Source: Aeromonas sobria
GTDB taxonomy: Bacteria; Pseudomonadota; Gammaproteobacteria; Enterobacterales; Aeromonadaceae
Assembly (NCBI RefSeq): GCF_000820145.1
Contig: NZ_CDBW01000023.1
Location: forward strand, 107,780-171,779
Length of the DNA stretch: 64,000 nucleotides
Direction of reading: 5' to 3'
Each line of letters opens with the position of its first letter. Position 1 is the stretch's first letter. The notes below the pieces were generated by a model. It was not told the origin of the DNA. It saw only the letters and a program-made list of their open reading frames with translations, and made no database searches. Of this stretch, positions 54,961 through 64,000 are shown piece after piece. Made by a program: the position numbers and the translations under genes.

Positions 54961-57657
54961 TTAACGTGAGCCAGCAGGCATATCACTTTCGTGCAGGAAG
55001 GTGCCGATACCTTGCGCGGGCGGCAAATCTTCCGGCTGGCTGGCCCAGTTCTGGTTGGGGCTATCGCCCATGACGAATTCAAGCTTGCCACCACTCAGAA
55101 TTTCCTCATGGGTGAGGTAGCTGCGATTGAACTCGCTGCCATTGAGGCGAGCGGACTGGATGTAGATGTTGTCGCGGCTGACGTTCTGGGCCGTGACGGT
55201 GAACTGCTTACCAGCCCCCACATCGAGCGAGGCGGTTTCGAACATGGGGGTGCCAATCTCGTAGATGCCGGAGGAGGCATTGACCGGGAAGAAGCCCAAC
55301 GCCCGGAACACGAACCAGGCAGAAAGGGTGCCAAAGTCATCGTTGCCACAGATGCCGTCAGGGGTGTTTTTGTAGCAGACGTTGGTGGCTGCCGCGATGG
55401 CCGCCTGTCCCTTCCAGGGTTGCCCTACGTAGTTGTAGAGGTAGGGAACATGGATATCCGGCTCGTTGCCCTGCACATGCTGACCCACGTTACCGGTGTT
55501 GAACACCGGGAACTGGTTGTCGCCAGCGTTGCGATCCGGGTAGGTGGTCCAATACTCGTCCAGCCGCTTGGCAAACAGTTCGCCCCGTTTAGCCTGAGGA
55601 TTCTGGGTCTGATCGAAACGGGTCATCAGGTCGACCAGACCCTGGATGTCATGCTGCACGCTAAAGGCATATTGCCAGCCGTTGGACTCGGCGAATGACC
55701 AGTTAAACATGTCTGGTCGCCAGTCCTTGCCCACTGCCCGGCCGGTTTTCGGGTCTACCCAGTCGGCATCAATGAAGTTGCCGTCGTAGTCGCGGGCCTT
55801 GAACCACCCCTTGTACTGCTTGCCGCCAAAGTCAAACTGCGCCTGCCAGTTCTTGGAGCGATCGGCAAACTCTTGATAGCGGGGGTCACTTTCGCCAAAC
55901 ACCGCCTTGATCGATTGGGCGATCGCCCAGTCATCCATGGAGTACTCCAGCGAGTAGGAGGAAGTCCAGGCATCCTTGAACGGGGAGTGTGATTCCCAGT
56001 CATTGGTCGGCGGCGTGTCGTGCAACTGGGCGGGCACATAGCCCTGCTGCTCGTACTCCTTGATCCAGGCGACCCCCTGGCTGGTGGATGCGCGGGCATC
56101 GGTGATCATGGCGGTCACCAGTCGTTCCTTGATCTCCTGACGCTCCGCATCGCTGAAGCCAAGCGCGATCATCCGTCGCTCTAGCGACCCTTTGGAGAGC
56201 ACATCATGGATGACGGTGGTGGAGTGCATCCCCATCATCATGCCGGTCTCGTTGCCCTTGAAGGTCCACTCCGGCAATCTGCCCTTGCGCAGGTTGCCCA
56301 GATCGTCCATCCACTCTTCTTCGGCGTAAGAGAGCATGGAGAGCACCACATCGGCGAGGCGATCCGGTTCCAGCAGTGACGAGAGGGGTTGTACTGCGCG
56401 GTAGGTGTCCCACAGGGAGAAGGTGTCGTAACGGGTAAAGTCCGCTTTGCCATCCCGGTTGGCATCGGCGGTGCGCACCGACTCCTTGAGGGTGTCGATC
56501 TGCTCGCCCCACGGCGTGTTGCCATCCGGGTAGGCATTGCGCCCCTGATGCACCTGGCGGTAGCGCCCATCCAGATCGGAGTGGATGGTCTGGCCCAGAT
56601 AGGTGTGATAGAGCGCGGTATAGAAGGTCTGCTTGTACTCCTCATCCCCGCTGACCTGGATCTTGCCCAGCTCCTCTTCCCATTTTTTAGTGGCGGCCTG
56701 ACGGACATCGTCAAACGACATGTTGGCCACTTCGGTCATGTTGAGGGAGGCGCCGGCGTTGCCATCCCGGCCGATCTCGACGTTGGAGAGGGCTACCTTG
56801 GCCTCCACGGCCAGGCCCTTATCTGCAGTATCAAACTCCACATAGGCGCGCGCGTACTGATATTTGCCACGGGTCTCGTTGCCGATCTCGGTGGTGCCTT
56901 CCGGCAGATCCAGATAGCGGTTCTGCTCTTTGTCGAAGTAGGCGAAGCGGATATTTTTGATGGGCTGGTCGAACGCCATCACGAAGAACTCTTTCTGGCT
57001 GGGGGCCCAGCCGTCAGAGAAGCGATGGCCCTCGATCCGGTTGTTGGTTTTGTCCCATTTCAGATAGGAGTCGGAGGTGTAGTCCCAGTTGACCTTGAAG
57101 CCGAGGTTGACCACGATTTGTGATTTTTTATCCTGCGGGAAGCTGTAGCGATGAACACCCACCCGATCCGAGGCGGTCAGCTCGGCCTTGATGCCGTAAT
57201 CCTTCAGATCGACCTTGTAGTAGCCCGCCGTTGCCTCTTCATCCTTGTGGCTGTAACGGGAGGCCTCCAGATTGAGGGAGGCTGACCCCTCGTTCAGCAT
57301 GAAATTGGAGCGGGAGTTGATGGGCATCACCAGAATATCGTTGAGATCCCCGGCACCAGCCCCCGAGAGGTGGGTGTGAGAAAACCCGGCGAGGCGATTG
57401 TCGTGGTAGTAATAGCCGGAGATGTATTCCCAGCCATTGGCGCCGTTGTTGGGCGAAAGCTGCACCATGCCGTGCGGGGTGGTGGCACCGGGGTAGGTGT
57501 TGCCCAGATTCCCTGTGCCGATAAACGGATTGACGTAACGGGAGACGCTGGTCTCATTATTGTTATCGCCAGCGGTATCTGAGTCATTTTGACAACCGGA
57601 TATACCAACCAGGCCAGCCAGTACGGCACAAGCAAGTAGGGAACGTTTCAGTTTCAT
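54961..57657 (-). CDS. GH92 exo-alpha-mannosidase lipoprotein, copy 4 (most divergent)
   Basis: The 898-residue lipoprotein has lipobox ISGC with Gln at +2. It starts YVNPFIGTGNLGNTYPGATTP and is the longest copy, with extra segments around residues 380-420 and 590-640. Late motifs differ from the others: GNEPDIHVPYLYN (about 728) and CGNDDFGTLSAWFVFRALGFF (about 770), where Glu becomes Asp and GQM becomes GTL. This suggests a different linkage specificity. The start is ATG 57657, although GTG 57669 is in frame; the ATG gives the better lipoprotein signal. It leads the GH92 run and has a long upstream control region. Confidence 0.92.
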   Translation of the reverse strand: MKLKRSLLACAVLAGLVGISGCQNDSDTAGDNNNETSVSRYVNPFIGTGNLGNTYPGATTPHGMVQLSPNNGANGWEYISGYYYHDNRLAGFSHTHLSGAGAGDLNDILVMPINSRSNFMLNEGSASLNLEASRYSHKDEEATAGYYKVDLKDYGIKAELTASDRVGVHRYSFPQDKKSQIVVNLGFKVNWDYTSDSYLKWDKTNNRIEGHRFSDGWAPSQKEFFVMAFDQPIKNIRFAYFDKEQNRYLDLPEGTTEIGNETRGKYQYARAYVEFDTADKGLAVEAKVALSNVEIGRDGNAGASLNMTEVANMSFDDVRQAATKKWEEELGKIQVSGDEEYKQTFYTALYHTYLGQTIHSDLDGRYRQVHQGRNAYPDGNTPWGEQIDTLKESVRTADANRDGKADFTRYDTFSLWDTYRAVQPLSSLLEPDRLADVVLSMLSYAEEEWMDDLGNLRKGRLPEWTFKGNETGMMMGMHSTTVIHDVLSKGSLERRMIALGFSDAERQEIKERLVTAMITDARASTSQGVAWIKEYEQQGYVPAQLHDTPPTNDWESHSPFKDAWTSSYSLEYSMDDWAIAQSIKAVFGESDPRYQEFADRSKNWQAQFDFGGKQYKGWFKARDYDGNFIDADWVDPKTGRAVGKDWRPDMFNWSFAESNGWQYAFSVQHDIQGLVDLMTRFDQTQNPQAKRGELFAKRLDEYWTTYPDRNAGDNQFPVFNTGNVGQHVQGNEPDIHVPYLYNYVGQPWKGQAAIAAATNVCYKNTPDGICGNDDFGTLSAWFVFRALGFFPVNASSGIYEIGTPMFETASLDVGAGKQFTVTAQNVSRDNIYIQSARLNGSEFNRSYLTHEEILSGGKLEFVMGDSPNQNWASQPEDLPPAQGIGTFLHESDMPAGSR

Positions 57658-58239
57658 ATTTGTCGCCACAGGTTAATGGAAGTAGGGTATTGAACGTATA
57701 AAAACCGATAATGCAGTCGCCGGTTCAGCCAATGAATATCTGCCGGATGAGAGGGCCATCTGCATGTATTGCCCCGACTGTCACTGGATATAGATGGTGA
57801 CAGGGGAAAATATCAGCCAGATAAAATGGATAGTGAAAACGATCTGGCCATACAGGCGGAAAAATAAAAGCGCAGGGAAATAACAGGCACCCATAGCCTG
57901 ATTTGAAACGTCGCCTCTTCTACATCTGAAATAAATGGCAACGCTGTGTTAAATTTGAAATATATAAATGGTCTGAAGCGTTTTTCCTGCTGCCTGTAAA
58001 TTAACGATTTCTATTATTTCCGTGATTAATATCCGTTGACAGAGGAAAAAAATGGCATTAACTGGATTTTTATGACGTGTGCGGAAGGGTGTGAGCTGGC
58101 TCGCATAACCGCAGGGTAGCGTGACCTTGGAGGCTAAATGATATTAATCATTATAAGTCAACGTGTTACTCTTTGGCGTTGGGTTAAATGACCGGTTTTG
58201 TGAGCGATACCTGCACCCATGTGGTCAGATGAGCTGGAA
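57658..58239. promoter_or_regulatory. Control region upstream of the GH92 run
   Basis: No coding frame was found in this AT-rich stretch. Three elements stand out: CTGTCAC (57778-57784) with GTGACAG (57797-57803), possibly a leader hairpin; AATGAT-ATTA-ATCATT (58137-58152), a perfect palindrome; and TGTGA-GCTGGC-TCGCA (58090-58105), matching nine of ten CRP core positions. The AraC protein at 59.6 kb may bind here, but no site could be assigned. Confidence 0.5.
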
Positions 58240-58264
58240 AAAAGGGCCCTGAAGGGCCCTTGAA
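58240..58264 (-). terminator. Intrinsic terminator of manA
   Basis: AAGGGCCC (58242-58249) pairs with GGGCCCTT (58254-58261), with a T-run on the reverse strand. Confidence 0.85.
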
Positions 58265-58296
58265 ATAGACGGTGGTGAGCCGATGGCTCAGCAGGA

Positions 58297-59487
58297 TCAG
58301 CGGTTGCTGGCGCGGGCAAAACGCCCTTCAGCCATCACTCGATAATCGCCGGTGCTGGCGGGTACAAAAGCAGATTGTCCGATGGTCAGGGTCAGATGCT
58401 CATCATGTTGGCCGATCAGGGTGATGGGCCCATCGATGGCGAACAGGATCTCGGCATTGCCGGTGGTCAGGGCATGTTCCCCTGCGTCATACACGCTGAA
58501 AGTGAAGTCCGGTACCGGCACGTCGAAGTGCTGTACCGTGCCTTCCATGCGCGGGCTAAGCAGGATCTGGTCGTCCGGTTTGGCGACGCAGCGGGTGCAG
58601 GCCAGCAGCTCCGGCACATCCATGTATTTGGGGGTGAGCCCTGCGCGCAGCACGTTGTCGGAGTTGGCCATGATCTCGAGGCCTGTGCCGTGAATGTAGG
58701 CGTGAGGGGTCTGGGCATCGAGGAACATCGCCTGACCCGGCTCGAGGGTGACCACGTTGAGCAGCAGCGGCGAGAAGAGCCCCACATCCCCCGGATACTG
58801 GTTGGCCAGATTGCTGATGGTGGCGAAGGTCTCTTCATCCTGATGGGCGGCGGCATAGGCCAGCAGGCCTGCCAGCGCCTCGTCCTTGCGCGCACCGCAG
58901 AGGATCAGTAACTGGTGGAAGAAGTGCTGCAAGCCAGCTTCATCCTGTGACTGGCGCAGTGCCGTGGTCAGGTCGGTCAGCGCTGGCAGCGCCATCCGAT
59001 CGAACAGGGCCAGGATGGCCGGGATGGCGCGAAAGCCGTTCATCGCCTGATAGCGGGTGAGGGCAAAGACCAGCTCCGGCTTGTGGTTCGGATCCTTGTA
59101 GTTGCGGTTGCTCGCCTTGATATCGATGCCTGCGGCCTCTTCTTTGGCAAAGCCCGCTTCGGCCTGGGCCTTGCTCGGGTGCACCTGAATGGAGAGGGCT
59201 TGCTCGGCGCAGAGCACTTTGAACAGGAAGGGGAGTGAGCCGAAGCGAGCCTGGGTGGCTGCGCCCAACATGGCAACGGGGTTGGCTTCAATCAGGCTGG
59301 ATAGCTTCAGTTTTTCGCCGGTCAGGGTCACTTCGGAGCAGCCATTGGGGTGAGCGCCCATCCACAGTTCAGCTTGTGGTTTGCCCTCGGGATTTTTGAT
59401 GCCAAACAGCGTGGTCAGGGAGTCACGACTGCCCCAGACATAATCCTGGATCGGGTTGCACATTAGAAAAAACGGTGGGTAGCTCAT
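58297..59487 (-). CDS. manA: Mannose-6-phosphate isomerase, class I
   Basis: The 396-residue zinc enzyme converts mannose 6-phosphate to fructose 6-phosphate. Zinc ligands are visible in SIQVHPSK (Gln, His), HKPELVFAL (Glu) and AQTPHAYIHG (His). The N-terminus CNPIQDYVWGS is typical of the family. The start at 59487 has GGAGCC upstream. The gene is separate from the GH92 run (its terminator lies between) and divergent from the AraC gene. It joins the PTS product to glycolysis. Another manA for envelope sugars may exist elsewhere; here the context points to catabolism. Confidence 0.94.
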   Translation of the reverse strand: MSYPPFFLMCNPIQDYVWGSRDSLTTLFGIKNPEGKPQAELWMGAHPNGCSEVTLTGEKLKLSSLIEANPVAMLGAATQARFGSLPFLFKVLCAEQALSIQVHPSKAQAEAGFAKEEAAGIDIKASNRNYKDPNHKPELVFALTRYQAMNGFRAIPAILALFDRMALPALTDLTTALRQSQDEAGLQHFFHQLLILCGARKDEALAGLLAYAAAHQDEETFATISNLANQYPGDVGLFSPLLLNVVTLEPGQAMFLDAQTPHAYIHGTGLEIMANSDNVLRAGLTPKYMDVPELLACTRCVAKPDDQILLSPRMEGTVQHFDVPVPDFTFSVYDAGEHALTTGNAEILFAIDGPITLIGQHDEHLTLTIGQSAFVPASTGDYRVMAEGRFARASNR

Positions 59488-59603
59488 GGATGGCTCCTTG
59501 TATCAGAACGATTTTTTGGGAATTTCAGTCTGGCGCGGACTATAGCATGGCAGGGGCAGCGCACCGCAATCGGTTGCTCTCTGCATCTTGATCAGGATCA
59601 TTC

Positions 59604-60479
59604 ATGAGTATCATCTTTACCCAGCTGTTGGATGGCTTTCTAAGTGAAGGGGAAGGCTTTGAGAAGGTCTTGTTTGCCTCTGACAAAGGGGTGCCTCCCT
59701 GCTTCAGTTATCAGGTCAACTTCCCGCGTCTCGAGCTGGTATTCAGTGGCCACTATCTCAACCAGATCTGGTCCCCTGAAGGGGATGTGCAGTCGGTACA
59801 GATGGGTCAGCGGGAGGCGATGTACATCCCCCCCAACGGCTGGAACAAGCCGGACTGGGACAACGACTGTTCCGTGCTCAGCCTGCTGTTTGGCAAGCGC
59901 CAGATAGGGTTCAGTCTGGTGAGCAAACACAAGGGGGACACCGGTTTCTTCGATGTGCAAAAACACAGTATTCAGGCCGGGGCTGGACGAGCGCTCGATC
60001 ATATCCTGCTCTCTCTTAATACTCTGGCGCAGGAGCAGGTGAGGGCGCCGATGGACAATCACCTGCTACAGGCGCTGCTGAGCTATTCACGGCAACTGCT
60101 GGTGGAGTCGGAGAGCGGTCGTCCTCGCGGCTCCGATCTCTTCCACGGCATCTGCATCTACATTCAGGAAAACTTTCACCGCCCCATCAGTCGCGAATGC
60201 ATCGCCGCCCGCTTCAATCTCTCCCCCAGCCACCTTTCCCGCTTGTTCCGCCAGCAGGGGCATATGCGGCTGGCGGACTACATCAGTTGGGTACGGCTGG
60301 AGCGGGCCAAGTTCATGCTCAAAAAATATCGCTTTCGTCTGGAAGAGGTGGCCAATCGCTGCGGTTTTACCGATGTGAACTATTTCTGTAGGGTGTTCAA
60401 GTTGAAGACTGGGCTGACCCCTTCCCAGTATCGATCGTTAAGTCAGCCCCAGGCTGTAACCAGCGAGCAGGAGGGATAA
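59604..60479 (+). CDS. AraC family transcriptional regulator of the mannoside locus
   Basis: The 291-residue regulator has an N-terminal cupin-like sensing domain (about 1-165; MYIPPNGWNKPDWDNDCSVLSLLF) and a C-terminal AraC DNA-binding domain (about 185-285) with two helix-turn-helix units: CIAARFNLSPSHLSRLFRQ and EVANRCGFTDVNYFCRVFK. It ends LTPSQYR, the usual signature. It is divergent from manA across 116 bp. By position it should control manA and perhaps the GH92 and PTS genes in response to mannose or mannose 6-phosphate; that is inference. Confidence 0.87.
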   Translation: MSIIFTQLLDGFLSEGEGFEKVLFASDKGVPPCFSYQVNFPRLELVFSGHYLNQIWSPEGDVQSVQMGQREAMYIPPNGWNKPDWDNDCSVLSLLFGKRQIGFSLVSKHKGDTGFFDVQKHSIQAGAGRALDHILLSLNTLAQEQVRAPMDNHLLQALLSYSRQLLVESESGRPRGSDLFHGICIYIQENFHRPISRECIAARFNLSPSHLSRLFRQQGHMRLADYISWVRLERAKFMLKKYRFRLEEVANRCGFTDVNYFCRVFKLKTGLTPSQYRSLSQPQAVTSEQEG

Positions 60480-60635
60480 ATGGCCGGGGTCGGGAAGGGG
60501 TGGTGACGGCGCACTGGCGGGTGGCTACCTCTTTGGTCTGACATGCTTGCTCGCCATTTTATTATGAAAATGAATGGGCTAAGATGGCCGCGCGCAACAA
60601 ACAAGTTGATAACAAACGGAAGTTAGGAGATGCCG

Positions 60636-61889
<1,254 letters not shown>

Positions 61890-61933
61890 TGACTGGTTGA
61901 TGGTCAGAAGCCCAAAACCGGCTCCATGAGGAA

Positions 61934-61969
61934 AATGCCAGTCAGTTAAGCCTGACTGGCATTTTTTTA
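61934..61969 (+). terminator. Intrinsic terminator of icd
   Basis: AATGCCAGTCAG (61934-61945) pairs with CTGACTGGCATT (61952-61963) and a T-run follows. Confidence 0.92.
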
Positions 61970-62116
61970 TTGGCTTTTTTCACACTGTTTTTCTGTGGCC
62001 TTGGCTTCACGCTGCGGGGATAGCTTAGCTCCCTTCTTTTCGGCAATACAAGGTTCCGGCAATACAAACTGCCCCGCTTGTTTATCCAGGTCTCATCAAC
62101 AGGGTTTAATCTCTCG

Positions 62117-63460
62117 TTACTGCAACTCAGGCAATAACCATTTGGCCATCTCGAAGTAGATGATAAGACCGGTACCATCCACCAGGGTCGCAATAAACGG
62201 CGCAGAGACCACCGCCGGGTCAATGCGGAAACGACGTAGCACCATGGGGATGATAGAGGCGACCGTGGCACTCCACAGCACGATGGCGATGATGGTAAAG
62301 GTCACCACCATGCCTATTTCGGGGCCAACCCCCAGGCTCCAGGCGCGCACCCAGGCGGCCATGGCAATGGCCCCCGAGATCAAGAGGCCGGTGGAGAGCT
62401 CCTTTTTCAGCACTGTGCCGAGATTGCGCAGGCTCACCTCTCCGACCGCCATGGCGCGGACTATGGTGGTGGTGATCTGGGTACCACTGTTACCACCGGT
62501 GCCGATCAACAGGGGGATAAAGAAGGCCAGCGCGATGGCGGCCTCCAGCTGTTCCTCAAAGGCCCGCAGCACTGTGCCGGTGTAGGCTTCCGCCACAAAC
62601 AGGATAAGCAGCCAGCCCACCCGTTTGCGCCACAGCTGCCAGGGTGTAGCCTGCAGGTAGGGAGTATCGAGCGGCGATGAGCCCCCCTGCATCTCGGCAT
62701 CCTCGGTGGATTCGAGCTCCAGAATATCGGCCGCGTCATCGACGTGGAAAATACCGACCAGGCGCCCCTGATCCTCGACCGGCAGGACCGAGAGGTCGCG
62801 GTCGATCAGCAGGCGCGCGGCCAACTCCTGATCCGCCCGGGCGTTGATCCGTACCGTCTCCCGATCCATCAGGTTGGCCACATTAGCCAGCGGGTCGGCG
62901 ATCAGCAAGGTCTTGAGAGAGAGGCTCCCTTGCAGACGGCCATCCCCGTTGACCACATAGATGTGGCGAAACAGCTGGGCATTGTCCCAGGCATCGTGGA
63001 TCAGCTGTTTGGCGTGACCGACGGTGTCCTCCTCCCGCACCGCCAGATACTCGTGGCGCATGTTGGCTCCCACCGATTCGGTGGGCCAATCCAGCAGGGA
63101 GTAGTACATGGCCTGCGCCTGGGTCGGGAAGCGGGCCAGCAAGATAGTGCGTTCCTGACGGCCCAGTTTGCGCAGGATGGCGACCATCTCACGACGGGGA
63201 ATGGCCTCCTGCAACACGCTGACAATGCTGCCATGCAGTCGCTGTAGCAAGCGGGCCGCACTCTCGGCCGAGAGCGAGCCAAGTAGTTCGGCCCCTTGTG
63301 AAACGGGCAGGGTATCAAAGATACAGTTGAGCTCTTCCGGACGCAGGGTCAGCAGTTGATCTGCGCGCTGAACCGGATCCAGATTATGTTCCAGCCAACC
63401 CTGCAGGGCAGCCAGATCGAGCAGTTGATGACGGTTAAGAATGGTATGTGTTTTCTTCAT
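62117..63460 (-). CDS. mgtE: Magnesium transporter MgtE
   Basis: The 447-residue channel has the MgtE order: an N-terminal helical domain (about 1-125), two CBS domains (about 130-250), a plug helix and five membrane helices from about 285. GTGGNSGTQ marks the pore region and VDGTGLIIYF contains the conserved pore aspartate. The cytosolic part closes the channel when Mg2+ is high (family knowledge). The ATG at 63460 follows AAGGTC; a GTG directly before it is in frame. Expression should be set by the M-box leader upstream. Confidence 0.94.
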   Translation of the reverse strand: MKKTHTILNRHQLLDLAALQGWLEHNLDPVQRADQLLTLRPEELNCIFDTLPVSQGAELLGSLSAESAARLLQRLHGSIVSVLQEAIPRREMVAILRKLGRQERTILLARFPTQAQAMYYSLLDWPTESVGANMRHEYLAVREEDTVGHAKQLIHDAWDNAQLFRHIYVVNGDGRLQGSLSLKTLLIADPLANVANLMDRETVRINARADQELAARLLIDRDLSVLPVEDQGRLVGIFHVDDAADILELESTEDAEMQGGSSPLDTPYLQATPWQLWRKRVGWLLILFVAEAYTGTVLRAFEEQLEAAIALAFFIPLLIGTGGNSGTQITTTIVRAMAVGEVSLRNLGTVLKKELSTGLLISGAIAMAAWVRAWSLGVGPEIGMVVTFTIIAIVLWSATVASIIPMVLRRFRIDPAVVSAPFIATLVDGTGLIIYFEMAKWLLPELQ

Positions 63461-63480
63461 CACAAATGACCTTATGTGAT

Positions 63481-63517
63481 TTCAGGCTGAGCCTGAACAC
63501 GATCGGATATCCGATCG
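63481..63517 (-). other. Two hairpins between the M-box and the mgtE start
   Basis: TTCAGGC-TGA-GCCTGAA (63481-63497) and the palindrome CGATCGGA-TA-TCCGATCG (63500-63517) lie just before the ribosome site. They may belong to the switching part of the leader. Neither is followed by a T-run. Confidence 0.5.
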
Positions 63518-63589
63518 CAGTCTGAAAGAAAACAGCAATTTGATTGACGAGTAATAGGCAGGAAATGACGCCGTTCGGCGTGTCATCAT

Positions 63590-63760
63590 CCCCACGTACC
63601 AGCTTTAGCACTGTATAACGTATCCGGCATGCCGGAAGCCACTTGGGTTTACACCTTAATCCGATGAAAACTGTCCTGATCTTGGGCGTCTCTGGACGTC
63701 GTGAGATCAGTGGCCTGTGTTTATACAGGAGCCTCGCCTAACGAGATGCTGCAAATAATC
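63590..63760 (-). promoter_or_regulatory. M-box (ykoK) magnesium riboswitch of mgtE
   Basis: The reverse strand reads CTCGTTAGGCGAGGCTCCTG, then ACAGGCCACTG, GACGTCCAGAGACGCC, AAGGTGTAAACCCAAGTGGC and finally TACAGTGCTAAAGCTGGTACG. These are the conserved blocks of the M-box aptamer in the correct order. It binds Mg2+ and lowers expression of the transporter gene. A bulged hairpin (ATGA-CA-CGCCG/CGGCG-TCAT, near 63565-63590) follows and could be the expression platform. Confidence 0.92.
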
Positions 63761-63876
63761 TGCACAACCCTGGGTTGTGCCGGCGGCATGATTATCTAAT
63801 CCCGTGGGGAGGTCAACCCCGCAGTAACCATTAAATGGGTAACGGCAACAGCTTGTTACAATTGGCTGGTGATGGC

Positions 63877-64000
63877 ACAGAGCCTGTTTGCAGATCGGAG
63901 ATAAAATAAAAGGCTCTGTCCCAATTATGTGTTGAAAGGCTAAGCTTGAAGTAGGCCATCACCTTGAGGTCTACCATCATGGATACCCCAGCCTTTCAAC
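63877..64000 (+). mobile_element. Possible left end of an insertion sequence, cut by the window edge
   Basis: GGCTCTGTCCCAATTATGTG at about 63912 looks like an IS terminal repeat. It is mirrored by ACAGAGCC at 63877-63884. An ATG at 63979, preceded by TTGAGGTCTACC, opens a frame reading MDTPAFQ that runs off the window. A transposase is suspected, but only seven codons are visible and the family cannot be named. Confidence 0.4.

Noticed and set aside
52503..57657. GH92 copies 3 and 4 as overlapping genes because the copy 3 frame extends to 55094
   Set aside because: The extension has no lipoprotein signal. The ATG at 54905 gives a clean signal peptide and a lipobox like the other copies.
59588..59601. 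FNR-like word TTGATCAGGATCAT just before the AraC start codon
   Set aside because: It overlaps the ribosome binding site, and no -10 element is found 33 bp away on either side, unlike the two accepted FNR promoters.

Overview
The window looks like chromosomal DNA of an Aeromonas-like gammaproteobacterium. The GC content is high, the proteins closely resemble enterobacterial and vibrio families, and adhE-ychE-oppABCDF is in the order known from E. coli. The genus call is inference from gene content. No phage, plasmid, CRISPR, tRNA or rRNA feature was seen. Mobile DNA is limited to a decayed IS4-type (Tn5/IS50-like) transposase fossil near 27 kb and what looks like the first bases of an insertion sequence at the right edge.

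Layout. 0-2.4 kb: a glycyl-radical enzyme (cut by the left edge) and its activase, divergent from a fructose-6-phosphate aldolase, with one FNR box serving both sides. 3-5.4 kb: a NlpC/P60 lipoprotein and an oxyR/peroxiredoxin divergent pair. 5.4-8.8 kb: an ATP-grasp ligase, a 7TM inactive-transglutaminase protein and a retropepsin-like lipoprotein in one operon. 8.8-15 kb: cmoAB, a DUF72 gene, a zinc-ribbon gene whose reading frame appears shifted, aspS and yebC. 15-25.3 kb: adhE with an FNR-type promoter, ychE and the oppABCDF oligopeptide importer. 25.4-27.4 kb: a yybP-ykoY riboswitch with an alx/TerC gene, a broken second alx tail and the transposase fossil. 27.4-32.3 kb: a secreted protein, a MATE exporter, a SulP anion transporter, a nucleotidyltransferase-like protein and a GNAT-like protein. 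32.4-36.3 kb: an aldehyde dehydrogenase, TetR regulator, SCP2-like protein and iron alcohol dehydrogenase operon with a clear palindromic operator. 36.4-44.7 kb: small proteins, a nucleoside hydrolase, a Tat-exported flavin amine dehydrogenase with a tri-haem cytochrome c, a TPR/DUF218 protein and a secreted nuclease.

44.8-60.5 kb is the most distinctive block. Four divergent GH92 exo-alpha-mannosidase lipoproteins stand in tandem with a PTS EIIABC permease, mannose-6-phosphate isomerase and an AraC regulator. Together they make a plausible complete route: surface or periplasmic trimming of alpha-mannosides (yeast mannan or high-mannose N-glycans), uptake of mannose as mannose-6-phosphate, and entry into glycolysis as fructose-6-phosphate. 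No SusC/SusD pair and no endo-acting glycanase is visible.

60.6 kb to the end: icd, then mgtE under an M-box magnesium riboswitch, then the probable IS end. Several regulatory RNAs and promoters (two FNR promoters, two metal riboswitches, a TetR operator, many intrinsic terminators) can be read directly from the sequence.
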